NCBI GenBank assembly: GCA_934446675.1
Contig: CAKSEL010000010.1
Span: 57,708 to 121,707, forward strand
Direction of reading: 5' to 3'
Length of the DNA: 64,000 nt
From: an uncultured Eubacteriales bacterium
GTDB lineage: Bacteria; Bacillota; Clostridia; Oscillospirales; CAG-382
How positions within the stretch are numbered: position 1 is the stretch's first letter; each line of letters begins with the position of its first letter. A model generated the notes under the pieces. The model was not told the DNA's origin and searched no databases. It saw nothing but the letters and a program-made list of their open reading frames with translations. This document shows, piece after piece, positions 35,069 through 44,294 of the stretch. A program made the position numbers and the translations under genes.

Positions 35069-36697
35069 ATGAAATATAATCCGTCAAAGCGCGCCGTCGC
35101 GGTCTACTGCGGCTTTTTAATGTGTCTTTGCTTTTTGTGCGCAAGGCTTTACCGCCTTTCAGAGGGCAACAGGTCTTTGGACGTACTCGGCGGACAGTAT
35201 TCAAGAAAGCTCGACGTCGCACAGCGCAGCGCATTCGTGTACGACAGAAATATGCAGCTTATCTCGCACAAGCCCGACGGATATATAATTCTCACAGATC
35301 CTGCCGCGCTTGAGGGCAGCGTAAATTCGCTGTGCGCACAACTTTCCGACATCACCGGCAAAGACGCGGACAGCCTTTCCGACAGACTGCTTTCGGGAAA
35401 AACTCTGCTGCTTACGGCGGACGGCAGCGCAGATATTTCGGGACTGTCCGAAAAAAAGGGCGTGTATGTGTTCCCGAAATACGCCGAGACCGACGGTATT
35501 GCCGTTCATCTTACGGGATATAAAAACTCGGACGGCATAGGTATGTCGGGACTGCAAAAAGAATATACAGGTATACTTTCGGAGCTTTCCGGAAACGTAA
35601 GCGCCGTGTATCAGGCAAATGCCATGAACGCCGTAATGACGGACGGAGGATTTACCGTCTGCGATAAAGGATATACGTCGCGTGACGGAGTTGTGCTTAC
35701 GGTAGATAAAGAGCTTCAGGAGTTTTGCGATAATCTCGGAAAAGAGTATATTGATTGCGGCGCGGTGGTTGTCTGCGATGTAAAGACGGGCGAAATACTC
35801 GCGTGCTCAAGCTTTCCCTCATATAATCAGAAGCGCGTCGGCGATTATCTGAACTCAGACCGCGCCGAACTTGTAAACCGCGTTGAAAAGACCTTTACGC
35901 CGGGTTCGGTTTTTAAGCTTGTGGTCGCCGCGGCGGCTCTTGAACAGTCGAAAGACAATTTTGATTTTGAGTATACCTGCACGGGAAGTATCAAGGTAGG
36001 CGGCGAAATATTCCGCTGTCATAAAAAGTCGGGTCACGGCGCACAGACGCTGTCCGACGCGTTTGCAAATTCCTGCAACACCTATTTTGTCGCGCTCGGA
36101 CGTAAAACCGGCATGGAGCAAATTGTAAAAACCGCGCGCAATATGGGACTCGGACAGCCTGTTTTCGCGGATATACTGTCGTCGGACGCCGCAAATCTGC
36201 CGGATAACACAGACAGCGACGAAAAACTGCTTGCAAACATATCTTTCGGTCAGGGAACGCTTCTTGCGTCGCCTCTCGACATGATAAATGTGACAAATGT
36301 CTGCGCTACGGGTTTTCTTCCGACGCTTTCGGCGGTAAAGGGTATATATTCGGGGCAGACGCTGAAACAACCGCAGAAAAATGAGCCGGTACGTGTTTTA
36401 AGCGATGAAACCGTCGCAAAAATGAAGATAATGATGAGAAAATGCGTGACCGACGGAACGGGAAACGGCGCGTTTATAAAATCCGTGCCGAACGGCGGCA
36501 AGACCGCAACGGCTCAGACCGGACAAAGGCTTTCGGACGGCAGCGAAATTCTGCACCGCTGGTTCTGCGGCGTCTATCCTCTCGATAATCCGGAATACTC
36601 CGTCTGCGTGCTTTGTGACGGAAACGGTCGAACGCGCATTTCGCCTGCCGAAATCTTTAAAATTGTGAATAAATTTCTGATTAATCGAAAATTTTAA
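35069..36697 (+). CDS. Class B penicillin-binding protein (transpeptidase)
   Basis: The 542-residue protein has one N-terminal membrane helix (about residues 8-27), a dimerisation-like region and a transpeptidase domain (about 215-540). It should cross-link peptidoglycan outside the membrane. The catalytic Ser is in TPGSVFKL (SxxK, about 277-284). SxN appears as SCN in ANSCNTYF (about 331). The third motif reads GGKTATAQTG instead of the usual KTGTAQ. The ATG at 35069 is preferred over GTG at 35060 because GGGGTGAG is then well placed. It lies upstream of spo0A. A role in division or spore cortex synthesis cannot be separated by sequence. Confidence 0.9.
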   Translation: MKYNPSKRAVAVYCGFLMCLCFLCARLYRLSEGNRSLDVLGGQYSRKLDVAQRSAFVYDRNMQLISHKPDGYIILTDPAALEGSVNSLCAQLSDITGKDADSLSDRLLSGKTLLLTADGSADISGLSEKKGVYVFPKYAETDGIAVHLTGYKNSDGIGMSGLQKEYTGILSELSGNVSAVYQANAMNAVMTDGGFTVCDKGYTSRDGVVLTVDKELQEFCDNLGKEYIDCGAVVVCDVKTGEILACSSFPSYNQKRVGDYLNSDRAELVNRVEKTFTPGSVFKLVVAAAALEQSKDNFDFEYTCTGSIKVGGEIFRCHKKSGHGAQTLSDAFANSCNTYFVALGRKTGMEQIVKTARNMGLGQPVFADILSSDAANLPDNTDSDEKLLANISFGQGTLLASPLDMINVTNVCATGFLPTLSAVKGIYSGQTLKQPQKNEPVRVLSDETVAKMKIMMRKCVTDGTGNGAFIKSVPNGGKTATAQTGQRLSDGSEILHRWFCGVYPLDNPEYSVCVLCDGNGRTRISPAEIFKIVNKFLINRKF

Positions 36698-36928
36698 ATT
36701 CGACTTTTTTCTTGCTTTTTCGGCATTTGCGGTCAATGGGCACCGAAATATATTTAATAATCATAAAACAAAATATTACAATGGTTAACGGATTTTGGCA
36801 AAAATTGCCGTAAGGCTACATATTTATTAAAATTTGTCCGTACAGTTGAAAATTAATTATCAACACAGAAACGAGATTTGTTCAAAAAATATCGTAAAAA
36901 ATTCAAGATTGTGTGGAAGGGTGTAAAC

Positions 36929-37732
36929 ATGAATTATACGGGTATGTCGAAAAAAGTGCTTATAGCGGACGCAAATTCCGAATTCCGTATCGGACTCAAG
37001 AGCTACCTTACGAAACAGGGATACACGGTTGTGGGCGACAGCTCCGACGGAAAAGAAGCGGCAAGACTTGCCGAACGCGAGAAACCCGATGTAGTCGTGC
37101 TTGATCTTCTGCTTCCGAGATACGACGGAATTGCGGTAATGTCGCAGATAAAGGCAGGCAGCATAGGAACATGTCCTGCGTTTGTGGTGGTAACGGGCGT
37201 CGGCAGCAGGGCAATGCTTGCAGAGGCAAATGAGGCGGGAGCTACATATTGCGTTCTCAAACCGTGCGAGTACGAAGTGGTTGCGGACAAGATCAGCAAG
37301 GCGCTGCTTGCGCGTGCCGGAGAGCCTGCGCAGAACGTAACTCACGGTGCGGACGGCGAAACATATGTCAAGGCAATTCCCGACCTTGAAACGCAGGTGA
37401 CAAAGATAATACATCAGATAGGCGTTCCGGCGCACATAAAGGGTTATCAGTATCTGAGAACCGCGATAATAATGACTATGCAGAACACCGAGCTTATAAA
37501 TTCCATAACCAAGCAGCTTTACCCGAACGTCGCAAAGGAATACGGCACGACGTCATCGAGAGTTGAGCGCGCAATAAGACACGCGATAGAGGTTGCCTGG
37601 GACAGGGGCGACATAGACGTTATAAATTCGTTCTTCGGATACACTGTTCAGAGCACGCGCGGAAAGCCGACAAATTCCGAGTTTATTGCGCTCGTTGCGG
37701 ACAGTTTAAGGCTTCGCAACAAGACGGCGTGA
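36929..37732 (+). CDS. spo0A: Sporulation master regulator Spo0A
   Basis: Spo0A is the phosphorelay-controlled activator of sporulation. The 267-residue protein has a receiver domain (about 5-125) with the acidic pocket (ADAN) and the phospho-accepting Asp in [12 protein letters not shown] (about 58), Thr in VVTGVG and Lys in VLKPCE. A long linker leads to the C-terminal effector domain (about 155-267) with [12 protein letters not shown] and the recognition helix region [16 protein letters not shown], a hallmark of Spo0A. The ATG at 36929 follows GGAAGGG. The usual neighbour spoIVB is absent; a PBP gene lies upstream and repeat R7 directly downstream. Confidence 0.96.
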   Translation: MNYTGMSKKVLIADANSEFRIGLKSYLTKQGYTVVGDSSDGKEAARLAEREKPDVVVLDLLLPRYDGIAVMSQIKAGSIGTCPAFVVVTGVGSRAMLAEANEAGATYCVLKPCEYEVVADKISKALLARAGEPAQNVTHGADGETYVKAIPDLETQVTKIIHQIGVPAHIKGYQYLRTAIIMTMQNTELINSITKQLYPNVAKEYGTTSSRVERAIRHAIEVAWDRGDIDVINSFFGYTVQSTRGKPTNSEFIALVADSLRLRNKTA

Positions 37733-38935
37733 GCTGGGATTTTAATTGGCTGAGAGTTACTTGGCTTGGGTTGAAACGGGAAATATTCTTCAAAGTGCAG
37801 CTTTCTACACTCACTTTTCGGAATCGAAAAAGTGACAAAAGATTTTCGCGGCTCAGACGCCGCCGCGAAAGCGTGGCTACGGGAGGATTTCACTCTAAAG
37901 AGTGTAAACGCCTGCCGCAATAATGTACGCCTCCGAAAGCTCAAAAATCCTCGTTTTGCACTGTCCCTGAAACTGTGCCGCGAAATCGCCGCGCGACAGG
38001 CGCGCGGATATGGGGTTTTGTACGAAGTAAAACTATTTTTGGCAAAAGTGTTACTTTTAATATACGCAAACAGTCAATAGGACACACTTTCACGACAAGC
38101 TCGCTTGCGCGAGATGACTACGGCTGAATTTTACATTTATGTTTAGTTGGCTGATAAGTGCAATTTGGCTTTAAATCAACACAAAAATATACTCTGTGCA
38201 TTGTATAAAACTTTGCACAGAGTTTTTTACTAAACAAAAAAGTAGAATTTGAACCAAGTTTCTTGCCGATAGGCAAGCTGGGCAGAAAAACGTGTCCTGT
38301 TGACTGCATAATAACTTGAAAAAATTACTTTTTTGCACCCAAAACACAGTTTACGCAGACCGCAGCGTGACATGGCATAAGAGCTGAATCGTGTCAACCA
38401 AACATTTACTTAGAAACCAACCCCATCGAGCAGTGCGGAGCATCTGCGAGCGAAGATTGCAAACTTTGGAGGTGCACGGAAATTTTACCGACGATAGTTA
38501 GATTTGTGGAGAATAAAGCCACGCTTTCGCTGCGGCGTTTGAGCGGCGAACGGCTTTTGCAACTTTTTCGCCGTCGAAAAGTTGGAGAATAGTGTGACAC
38601 ATGGCAGTAAACTATCTTTTCTTGCCCCAAATAATCAAAAGCCTGCCAAACGCAAGTGTAAGTTCGCTTTCGCTGCGGCGTTTGAGCCGCGAAAATCTTT
38701 TGACCCATTTATCCTCGCAGGGGACTCTTTCGATTCCGAAAAGTGGGGAGAATAGGGTTGCACATGGCAGTGAATTACCCTTTTTCGCCCAAAACAATCA
38801 ACACTCAGCCAAACGCAAAACATCTTTCAGCTTTTTCTCCACAGAAAAGCGTCAGTATAAAGTCGCACTTTGAAGAAACTAACCCGGTAATCCAAAATCC
38901 CCCCAAAACAATCAAAAATAATAAACTTTTCCGTT
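37733..38935. repeat. Intergenic composite repeat R7 (inverted M3-M2, terminator, forward M2-M3-M3-M3)
   Basis: The largest gene-free region (1.2 kb). An inverted M3 begins right after spo0A (37770-37905), followed by an inverted, shortened M2 (about 37960-38125). A 140-base spacer with a terminator hairpin (38191-38230) follows. Then a forward M2 (about 38260-38470; hairpin CTTGCCGATAGGCAAG) and three forward M3 cores end near 38635, 38800 and 38920. About 750 bases (37770-38480) closely match R9. No gene is supported; the tRNA promoter begins at 38962. Confidence 0.85.
38191..38230 (+). terminator. Terminator inside repeat R7
   Basis: Arms ACTCTGTGCA (38191-38200) and TGCACAGAGT (38214-38223) are followed by TTTTTT. 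The same hairpin, with a different loop, recurs in R9. Confidence 0.75.
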
Positions 38936-38961
38936 AAACGCTAAAACTTTGAAAAAAGGTC

Positions 38962-38990
38962 TTGACAAACCGACGGCGATGTGATAATAT
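38962..38990 (+). promoter_or_regulatory. Sigma-A promoter for the tRNA-Gly/Arg/His cluster
   Basis: TTGACA (38962-38967) lies 17 bases before TAATAT (38985-38990), about 30 bases upstream of tRNA-Gly. Confidence 0.7.
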
Positions 38991-39020
38991 ATACAAGTCA
39001 TCGAAATGGTGACATGAGAT

Positions 39021-39094
39021 GCGGGTGTTGTTCAATGGTAGAACTCCAGCCTTCCAAGCTGGCGGCGAGGGTTCGATTCCCTTCACCCGCTCCA
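39021..39094 (+). tRNA. tRNA-Gly (anticodon TCC)
   Basis: A full cloverleaf with anticodon loop CTTCCAA, T loop GTTCGATTC and an encoded CCA end (TCCA). Confidence 0.95.
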
Positions 39095-39114
39095 TTTCGG
39101 TTTACCCGCTGTAT

Positions 39115-39191
39115 GTGTCTTTAGCTCAGCTGGATAGAGCAACTGCCTTCTAAGCAGTAGGTCGGGGGTTCGAGTCCCTCAAGACACGCCA
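39115..39191 (+). tRNA. tRNA-Arg (anticodon TCT)
   Basis: A cloverleaf with acceptor GTGTCTT, D arm GCTCAGCTGGATAGAGC, anticodon loop CTTCTAA and encoded CCA. Confidence 0.95.
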
Positions 39192-39283
39192 TTTTATTTT
39201 TGCGGCGGCAATCGGTACTTTGCACGTGCATTGGAATGTGCGGCGGCAATGGTTGATTTTAAGCCGAAACGTAAAAAATATAC

Positions 39284-39361
39284 GGTGGGTTTAGCTCAGC
39301 TGGTTAGAGCGTCAGGTTGTGGCCCTGAAGGCCATCGGTTCGATCCCGATAACTCACCCCA
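39284..39361 (+). tRNA. tRNA-His (anticodon GTG)
   Basis: The extra G(-1) opposite C73 that marks histidine tRNA is encoded before acceptor GTGGGTT. The anticodon loop is TTGTGGC and CCA is encoded. Confidence 0.95.
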
Positions 39362-39373
39362 TATAAGAAATTT

Positions 39374-39407
39374 AAGTCTGTTCCCGTTTGAGAGCAGACT
39401 TTTTTTG
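39374..39407 (+). terminator. Terminator of the tRNA cluster
   Basis: Arms AAGTCTG (39374-39380) and CAGACTT (39395-39401) are followed by a run of T, 12 bases after tRNA-His. Confidence 0.8.
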
Positions 39408-39462
39408 CACCCTTTTTGCCGGGTGCTTTTTGTTTTTTGCGTACTGTCAAAAGGCGGCTTGC

Positions 39463-40260
39463 TCAGTCTAAAATGTTTCGTAAAATTACCTTTTTCCCGC
39501 GCCATGAATACGCGCGTGAACGGAATTCTGACTTTGTAAGCGAATTTATGTATTCTTCGTCAATGTTCGGCTTTGCGTCCTCATAGAAAAAGCTTATAGG
39601 AGTAAATTCCGCTTTTGCGTTCATGGGACAGACCTCCTGACAGTCGTCGCAGCCCCAGCGTACTTTGCGCGATCTTATAACGGCTAACTCTTCGTCGGTT
39701 ACTGCCTTTCTCTGATTAAGCTCAGAATAGCAGTAGGAACGCTTGCCGGACAGAAAATCACATTCCGCCGCGCATTTTCCGCACATAAGACAGCGCTTTT
39801 TTCCGCCCGTGTGATTTATGACATACTGACTGTCAAACGAAAGCGTCGTAAGTGCCGAACCTATAAAAACATAGCTTCCGTATGTCGGATTTATAAGCAG
39901 ACGGTTGCTGCCGTATACGCCGAGTCCGCATTTTACCGCAGCTGCGACTTCGTTTATCGGCGACGAATCACTGAAAAAGTAAAATTTTTCTCCGGGATAA
40001 AGCTCCTCAAGCCGCGGAGTAAGCTCGGCTTTTAATATTGATGAAAATAAATGATAGTCGCGGCTTACGCTGTAAAGAGATACGTTTCTGTCGGGGTAAT
40101 CTCCCGTGCGGTACGGAATGAGCCATAAAAACGCACTTTTTATGCCGGGCGGCATGAGATGCGGCTGTATTATTTCGAGTTCGCACGCGTCAATGCAGGA
40201 ATATACGCGTATCTGCCTTTGTTCAAGCTCGGTGTATATCTCGTGCTTTGCGTTCGCCAT
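39463..40260 (-). CDS. QueG-like double 4Fe-4S protein (epoxyqueuosine reductase family)
   Basis: The 265-residue protein resembles the core of epoxyqueuosine reductase. SSPINEVAAA followed by GLGVYGSNRLLINPTYGSY (about residues 100-130) covers the conserved catalytic/cobalamin region. Two ferredoxin-like cluster motifs follow, CLMCGKCAAECDF and WGCDDCQEVCPMN (about 155-210). It is shorter than QueG (about 380 residues) and lacks the C-terminal HEAT-like repeats, so it may be a shortened form or a related reductase. It is the last gene of the CE15-folC operon, 42 bases after folC. Confidence 0.72.
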   Translation of the reverse strand: MANAKHEIYTELEQRQIRVYSCIDACELEIIQPHLMPPGIKSAFLWLIPYRTGDYPDRNVSLYSVSRDYHLFSSILKAELTPRLEELYPGEKFYFFSDSSPINEVAAAVKCGLGVYGSNRLLINPTYGSYVFIGSALTTLSFDSQYVINHTGGKKRCLMCGKCAAECDFLSGKRSYCYSELNQRKAVTDEELAVIRSRKVRWGCDDCQEVCPMNAKAEFTPISFFYEDAKPNIDEEYINSLTKSEFRSRAYSWRGKKVILRNILD

Positions 40261-40302
40261 AATTTCGCCGCCTTTCTGTGAGTTTTTGCGCTGTCCGCAC
40301 TG

Positions 40303-41589
40303 TTATTTTCTGCCGTTTGTTTCAAAATATGCCCGTCTTGCGTCGGCAATAAGGTACAGAGAACCTATACATACGCATACGTCGCCGTCTTTCGCGCCGC
40401 TTAAAAGCGCAGTTACCCCGTCTTTAATGCTGTTTGCCGCACTTACGTTCTTTGCGCCGAGAGATTCGAGCACGCTTTTCAGCCTGTCTGCACTCATTGC
40501 GCGCGCATTGTCGGGTTTTACCGTAATAAAGCTCTCGGCTTTGGGTATAAGCGCGCACGCTATTCCCGAAACGTCCTTGTCAGCCATAACTCCGACGAGA
40601 AAACGGCACTTTTTTTCGGGAAAGTATAAATCAAGGCTGTTCACCGCCGCATTCAGCCCCTGCGGATTGTGCGAGCCGTCGAGAATAAAGTAAGGACTTT
40701 TGCAGAGTATTTCAAATCTTCCCTGCCAGCGGACGGCGAAAAAGCCGTCGTATACCGCTTTGTCGGGAATGTCAAATCCGCGTTTTTTTAGAATCTCCAG
40801 CGTTTTGAGCGCGACTGCGGCGTTGTACGGCTGATATGCTCCGCAAAGTCCGATCTTTATGTTTTTTAATCTGCCGTAATCGAAAACCGCGCCGTCAAGA
40901 GAGGTTCGCACACCCGAAAGACGCGAAAAGTCCGCCGTGTAAAGATTGCAGCCCTCGGATGTGCATTTGCTTTCTATGACCTTGTAAACCGGCTCCGGCT
41001 CGTCGTATATTATAACGTCGCTGCCGTGTTTTATTATGCCTGCCTTGTTGCGCGCAATTTCTTCGGGAGTGTTTCCGAGCAGCGCCGTGTGATCAAGACC
41101 TATCGCGCATATGACTGCGGCTTCGGGCGCGTCTATTATGTTTGTCGCGTCATACAGTCCTCCGAGTCCCACTTCAAAAACCACAACGTCGCAGGAATTG
41201 CGGTAAAAATACTCAAGACCGATCGCGCATATAAGCTCAAATTCGTTGGGCGCGCCGTTTGTCAGCGTTTCTGCGAAGGGCTTTATATATTCCGTGATCT
41301 CGCAAAGCTCTCTGTCGGAAATGTTTTTGCCGTTTATGCAAAAACGCTCGTTGAAGCTTGTAATGTAGGGAGATGTAAAAAGTCCCGTTTTGTATCCGGC
41401 GCACTGCAATGCCGATGCGATAAGCGCGCAGGTCGAGCCTTTTCCATTTGTGCCGGCAACGTGTACGAATTTCAGTTTTTTGTCGGGACGTCCCAGTTTT
41501 TCGGCAAGTTCTTTCATGCGGGAAAGTCCGGGAGAGGTCGTCTGCCACGATCTTCCGTGAATGTATGATAGTGTGCTTGTTATATCCAC
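40303..41589 (-). CDS. folC: Folylpolyglutamate synthase/dihydrofolate synthase
   Basis: FolC adds glutamates to folates and, in many bacteria, also to dihydropteroate. The 428-residue Mur-ligase-like protein has the ATP loop HVAGTNGKGSTCALI (about residues 43-57), LFTSPYITSFNERF (about 72-85), the metal-binding EVGLGGLYDATN (about 140-151) and ILDGSHNPQGL (about 303-313). The ATG lies at 41589. It sits between the CE15-like esterase gene (78 bases upstream) and the QueG-like gene. It fits the folate theme of the window. Confidence 0.95.
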   Translation of the reverse strand: MDITSTLSYIHGRSWQTTSPGLSRMKELAEKLGRPDKKLKFVHVAGTNGKGSTCALIASALQCAGYKTGLFTSPYITSFNERFCINGKNISDRELCEITEYIKPFAETLTNGAPNEFELICAIGLEYFYRNSCDVVVFEVGLGGLYDATNIIDAPEAAVICAIGLDHTALLGNTPEEIARNKAGIIKHGSDVIIYDEPEPVYKVIESKCTSEGCNLYTADFSRLSGVRTSLDGAVFDYGRLKNIKIGLCGAYQPYNAAVALKTLEILKKRGFDIPDKAVYDGFFAVRWQGRFEILCKSPYFILDGSHNPQGLNAAVNSLDLYFPEKKCRFLVGVMADKDVSGIACALIPKAESFITVKPDNARAMSADRLKSVLESLGAKNVSAANSIKDGVTALLSGAKDGDVCVCIGSLYLIADARRAYFETNGRK

Positions 41590-41666
41590 TTGATTTTACA
41601 GTCCTTGAAATAAAAATTTTCTCCGCCGTGAAAAGCGGAGATAAAATTGCGCAGATGTTCTGCGGC

Positions 41667-42752
41667 TCAGTTCATATGAATTTTAAAGAAATTCATGTAG
41701 CCGAGCCAGTCGGTGCGGTTCTGCGAATGAAGTCCCGGTCTGAAATGGCAGCCTATGTTTCCGTAAGCAAAGCTTTCGCCTGTAAGCGGAAGTCTGTCGG
41801 GACAGATAAGCCCCGAAAGTCCGAGAGTTTTGTAATATTCTGACGCCGCGTACAGACCCATGAACTGGTTTCTCTGATCCGCCCAATAGTCAAGCTCCGA
41901 CATTCCCGTATAAAGGTATCTCGGCGCGGTGCAGACAAGCAGAAAATGCTGGTCAAACGGAAGTTCCGCAGAATTTTTTTCCGCAAGCTTTAAATATTCG
42001 GGGCAGAACCAGTACGGGAAATTTTTTGTGATGTCCTTTATGGTTTCGCCTCTGCCGTTGTTTTTAAAAACCGTTTTGTTGCGCTCAAGCGCGTCGCCCG
42101 CACAGCCTGCGTCGTTTGCAAAGGTAAATTTAAAGCGTTCGTCGTATGCTCCGCAGAGAAGCGCGGTCTTTCCGAGCCTTGAATGACCGGTTATAGCGAT
42201 GTTTGAAAAGTCAAGCTCTTTTTCAAATGCCTTTTGCGCGTAGTCAACGACTCTCATCGCAGCCCATGCCCAGAGAGCAATCTTTCCCGGATCCTGCGGT
42301 TTTTTTCTCTGCCCGTCGGGGAAGAACGCGCCGGCAAGACCGTTTGTGAAATCTCCGTCGTCGCTTGTGACTTCATTGTAGCAGAACGAAAGCACGGCAA
42401 AGCCGTTGTCAATTATTTCCTCCGTCGGCTGATACTTGTCGGGAATGTTCGGACGGAAATTCATGTGTACGAAAAACGGCGCTTTTTTTGCGTCTTTGGG
42501 AATACATACGCGTATGGGAAAGCTGTATTCGCGCCCGTTTTTGAGAGTTCCGTAAAGTCTTACAGTCGTCGGTACGGTTTTTCCTCCGCCAAAACTTGTA
42601 TCCGACGCGTCGAGCGTTTCCCACTTAAGCGTTTCGGGCTTATCGGGAATGCAGCCGAACTCGTATTTCTGCATTATTTCAAGACAGTTTTTTCTGACGT
42701 CGTTTTGCGGCAGCGGCGGAAGATTATATTCGCAAAGCAGTTCTTTCAGCAT
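41667..42752 (-). CDS. CE15-like alpha/beta hydrolase (glucuronoyl esterase family)
   Basis: The 361-residue protein has the alpha/beta-hydrolase pattern of carbohydrate esterase family 15. The nucleophile Ser lies in ITGHSRLGKTAL (about residues 189-200), and the catalytic His in GCHFRPGLHSQNRTDW (about 337-352), the family's C-terminal signature. CE15 members split the ester bond between glucuronoyl groups of xylan and lignin alcohols. No signal peptide is seen, so it would act in the cytoplasm on imported fragments, or on another ester. It leads the minus-strand operon with folC; no other xylan gene is adjacent. Confidence 0.8.
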   Translation of the reverse strand: MLKELLCEYNLPPLPQNDVRKNCLEIMQKYEFGCIPDKPETLKWETLDASDTSFGGGKTVPTTVRLYGTLKNGREYSFPIRVCIPKDAKKAPFFVHMNFRPNIPDKYQPTEEIIDNGFAVLSFCYNEVTSDDGDFTNGLAGAFFPDGQRKKPQDPGKIALWAWAAMRVVDYAQKAFEKELDFSNIAITGHSRLGKTALLCGAYDERFKFTFANDAGCAGDALERNKTVFKNNGRGETIKDITKNFPYWFCPEYLKLAEKNSAELPFDQHFLLVCTAPRYLYTGMSELDYWADQRNQFMGLYAASEYYKTLGLSGLICPDRLPLTGESFAYGNIGCHFRPGLHSQNRTDWLGYMNFFKIHMN

Positions 42753-42886
42753 AAAAAATACCTCCGAAGTATTGTGTCAAGCAGATTTTAACATACCCAA
42801 AATACAAAGTCAACCGATTTTGCATATTTTTGACGTTTTCTGAAAAACTATATTCAAAAACGATATTTTGAGAGGGAGATATAAAA

Positions 42887-43915
42887 ATGACCGAGCAATA
42901 TATATCGCAGCGCAGACCGTTTGTGTTTTCGCACGGCGTAAAAGTCGTGTCAAGCGCGAGTGCGGGCGGAACAAAAGAAAAAAACGGACCTGTCGGACAC
43001 CTGCTTGACATTCACTGTCCGGACGAGAGCCTTTCGGGAGATTCATGGGAAAAAGCCGAGAGCCAAATGGTAAAGGATACGTTTTCGTGCGCGCTGCAAA
43101 AGGCGCAGATCACCGAAAAGAGCATAGATATACTTTTCGGCGGAGATCTTATGAACCAGTGCACCGGAACGTCCTACGGACTTTGCGGTTTCGATGTGCC
43201 GTATATCGGACTTTACGGCGCGTGCTCGACGTTTATACAGGGAGTTATGTGCGCGTCGGCAATGATAGAGTCGGGACTTGTAAAGACCGCGGCGGTCTGC
43301 GTAAGCTCGCACTTTGCGACAGCCGAACGCCAGTACCGTTTCCCTCTCGAATACGGCGCGTTTCCCGGCCCGTCTGCGCAGAATACCGTAACCGGCTGCG
43401 GCTGCGTTATATTAAAAAAGGCTGACCCTGACGAAAAGGGAATTTTCGTAAAGGCGGCGCTCCCCGGCATAGTCATAGACAGAGGAATAAAGGACGCCGC
43501 GAACATGGGAGCGGCAATGGCGACGGCTGCGGCGGATACGACGCTGCGCTATCTTGAGGCATCGGGAAAGAAAGTCACCGATTTTGACATTATAGCCACG
43601 GGTGATCTCGGAGCCGTCGGGCACGATATGGAGCTTGATATGTTAAAGCAGCACGGAGTGCGCGATGAACGCGGCATATTCAAGGACTGCGGAACGCTTA
43701 TATACGACGTGTCCTCGCAGGACGTGGGAGTAGGAGGATCGGGCTGCGGCTGCAGCGCCGTGGTTACTTCGTCGCTGTTCTTTGATCTTATGAATAAGGG
43801 AAAGATCAGAAACGCGGCGGTTATCGGAACGGGGGCTATGATGAGTCCGCAGTCGCTGCTTCAGGGACTTTCCATTCCGTCGGTCGCGCATCTTACGGAA
43901 TTTGAAGTTCATTGA
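42887..43915 (+). CDS. spoVAD: Stage V sporulation protein AD
   Basis: SpoVAD is a thiolase-like protein on the outer face of the spore inner membrane. It binds dipicolinic acid for uptake during sporulation. The 342-residue protein matches family members from the start (RPFVFSHGVKVVSSASAGG) through GHLLDIHCPDESLSGDSWEKAE and the end TEFEVH. The thiolase-like fold lacks the catalytic cysteines, as expected. ATG follows GAGAGGGAGAT. spoVAE follows after 25 bases, but spoVAC, normally just upstream, is missing: the upstream neighbour is the divergent CE15-like gene. Confidence 0.95.
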   Translation: MTEQYISQRRPFVFSHGVKVVSSASAGGTKEKNGPVGHLLDIHCPDESLSGDSWEKAESQMVKDTFSCALQKAQITEKSIDILFGGDLMNQCTGTSYGLCGFDVPYIGLYGACSTFIQGVMCASAMIESGLVKTAAVCVSSHFATAERQYRFPLEYGAFPGPSAQNTVTGCGCVILKKADPDEKGIFVKAALPGIVIDRGIKDAANMGAAMATAAADTTLRYLEASGKKVTDFDIIATGDLGAVGHDMELDMLKQHGVRDERGIFKDCGTLIYDVSSQDVGVGGSGCGCSAVVTSSLFFDLMNKGKIRNAAVIGTGAMMSPQSLLQGLSIPSVAHLTEFEVH

Positions 43916-43940
43916 ATTTTGCATAAGGGGATAATGAAAA

Positions 43941-44294
43941 ATGATATATCTTTGGACATTTATCGTCGGCGGTATTCTGTGCGTTATCGCGCAGGTGCTT
44001 ATAGACAAAACAAAAATGACGCCGGCAAGAATACTCGTAAGCTATGTTGTCGCAGGCGTGATTCTCACGGCGCTCGGACTTTACGGTCCGATAGTCAAAT
44101 TTGCCGGAGCCGGAGCCACCGTACCTCTTACAGGATTCGGATATTCTCTTGCAAAGGGCGTTGAAAAGGCGGTAGACGAATCGGGAGCTTTCGGAATTAT
44201 AACCGGAGGACTTCGCGGAACTGCCGGAGGAATAACTGCGGCAATGCTGTTTTCGCTCATAGCCTCGCTTGTGTTCAAGGGAAAGAATAAGTGA
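43941..44294 (+). CDS. spoVAE: Stage V sporulation protein AE (membrane component)
   Basis: The 117-residue membrane protein carries the SpoVAC/SpoVAEB domain with about four helices. It contains GGILCVIAQVLIDKTKMTPARILVSY at its start (quoted in two parts: GGILCVIAQVLIDKT and KMTPARILVSY) and PLTGFGYSLAKG in the middle, both typical of SpoVAE. It forms part of the dipicolinic acid channel of the spore inner membrane. It follows spoVAD by 25 bases and overlaps the YitT-family gene by 4 bases (GTGA), so the three are coupled. Confidence 0.93.
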   Translation: MIYLWTFIVGGILCVIAQVLIDKTKMTPARILVSYVVAGVILTALGLYGPIVKFAGAGATVPLTGFGYSLAKGVEKAVDESGAFGIITGGLRGTAGGITAAMLFSLIASLVFKGKNK

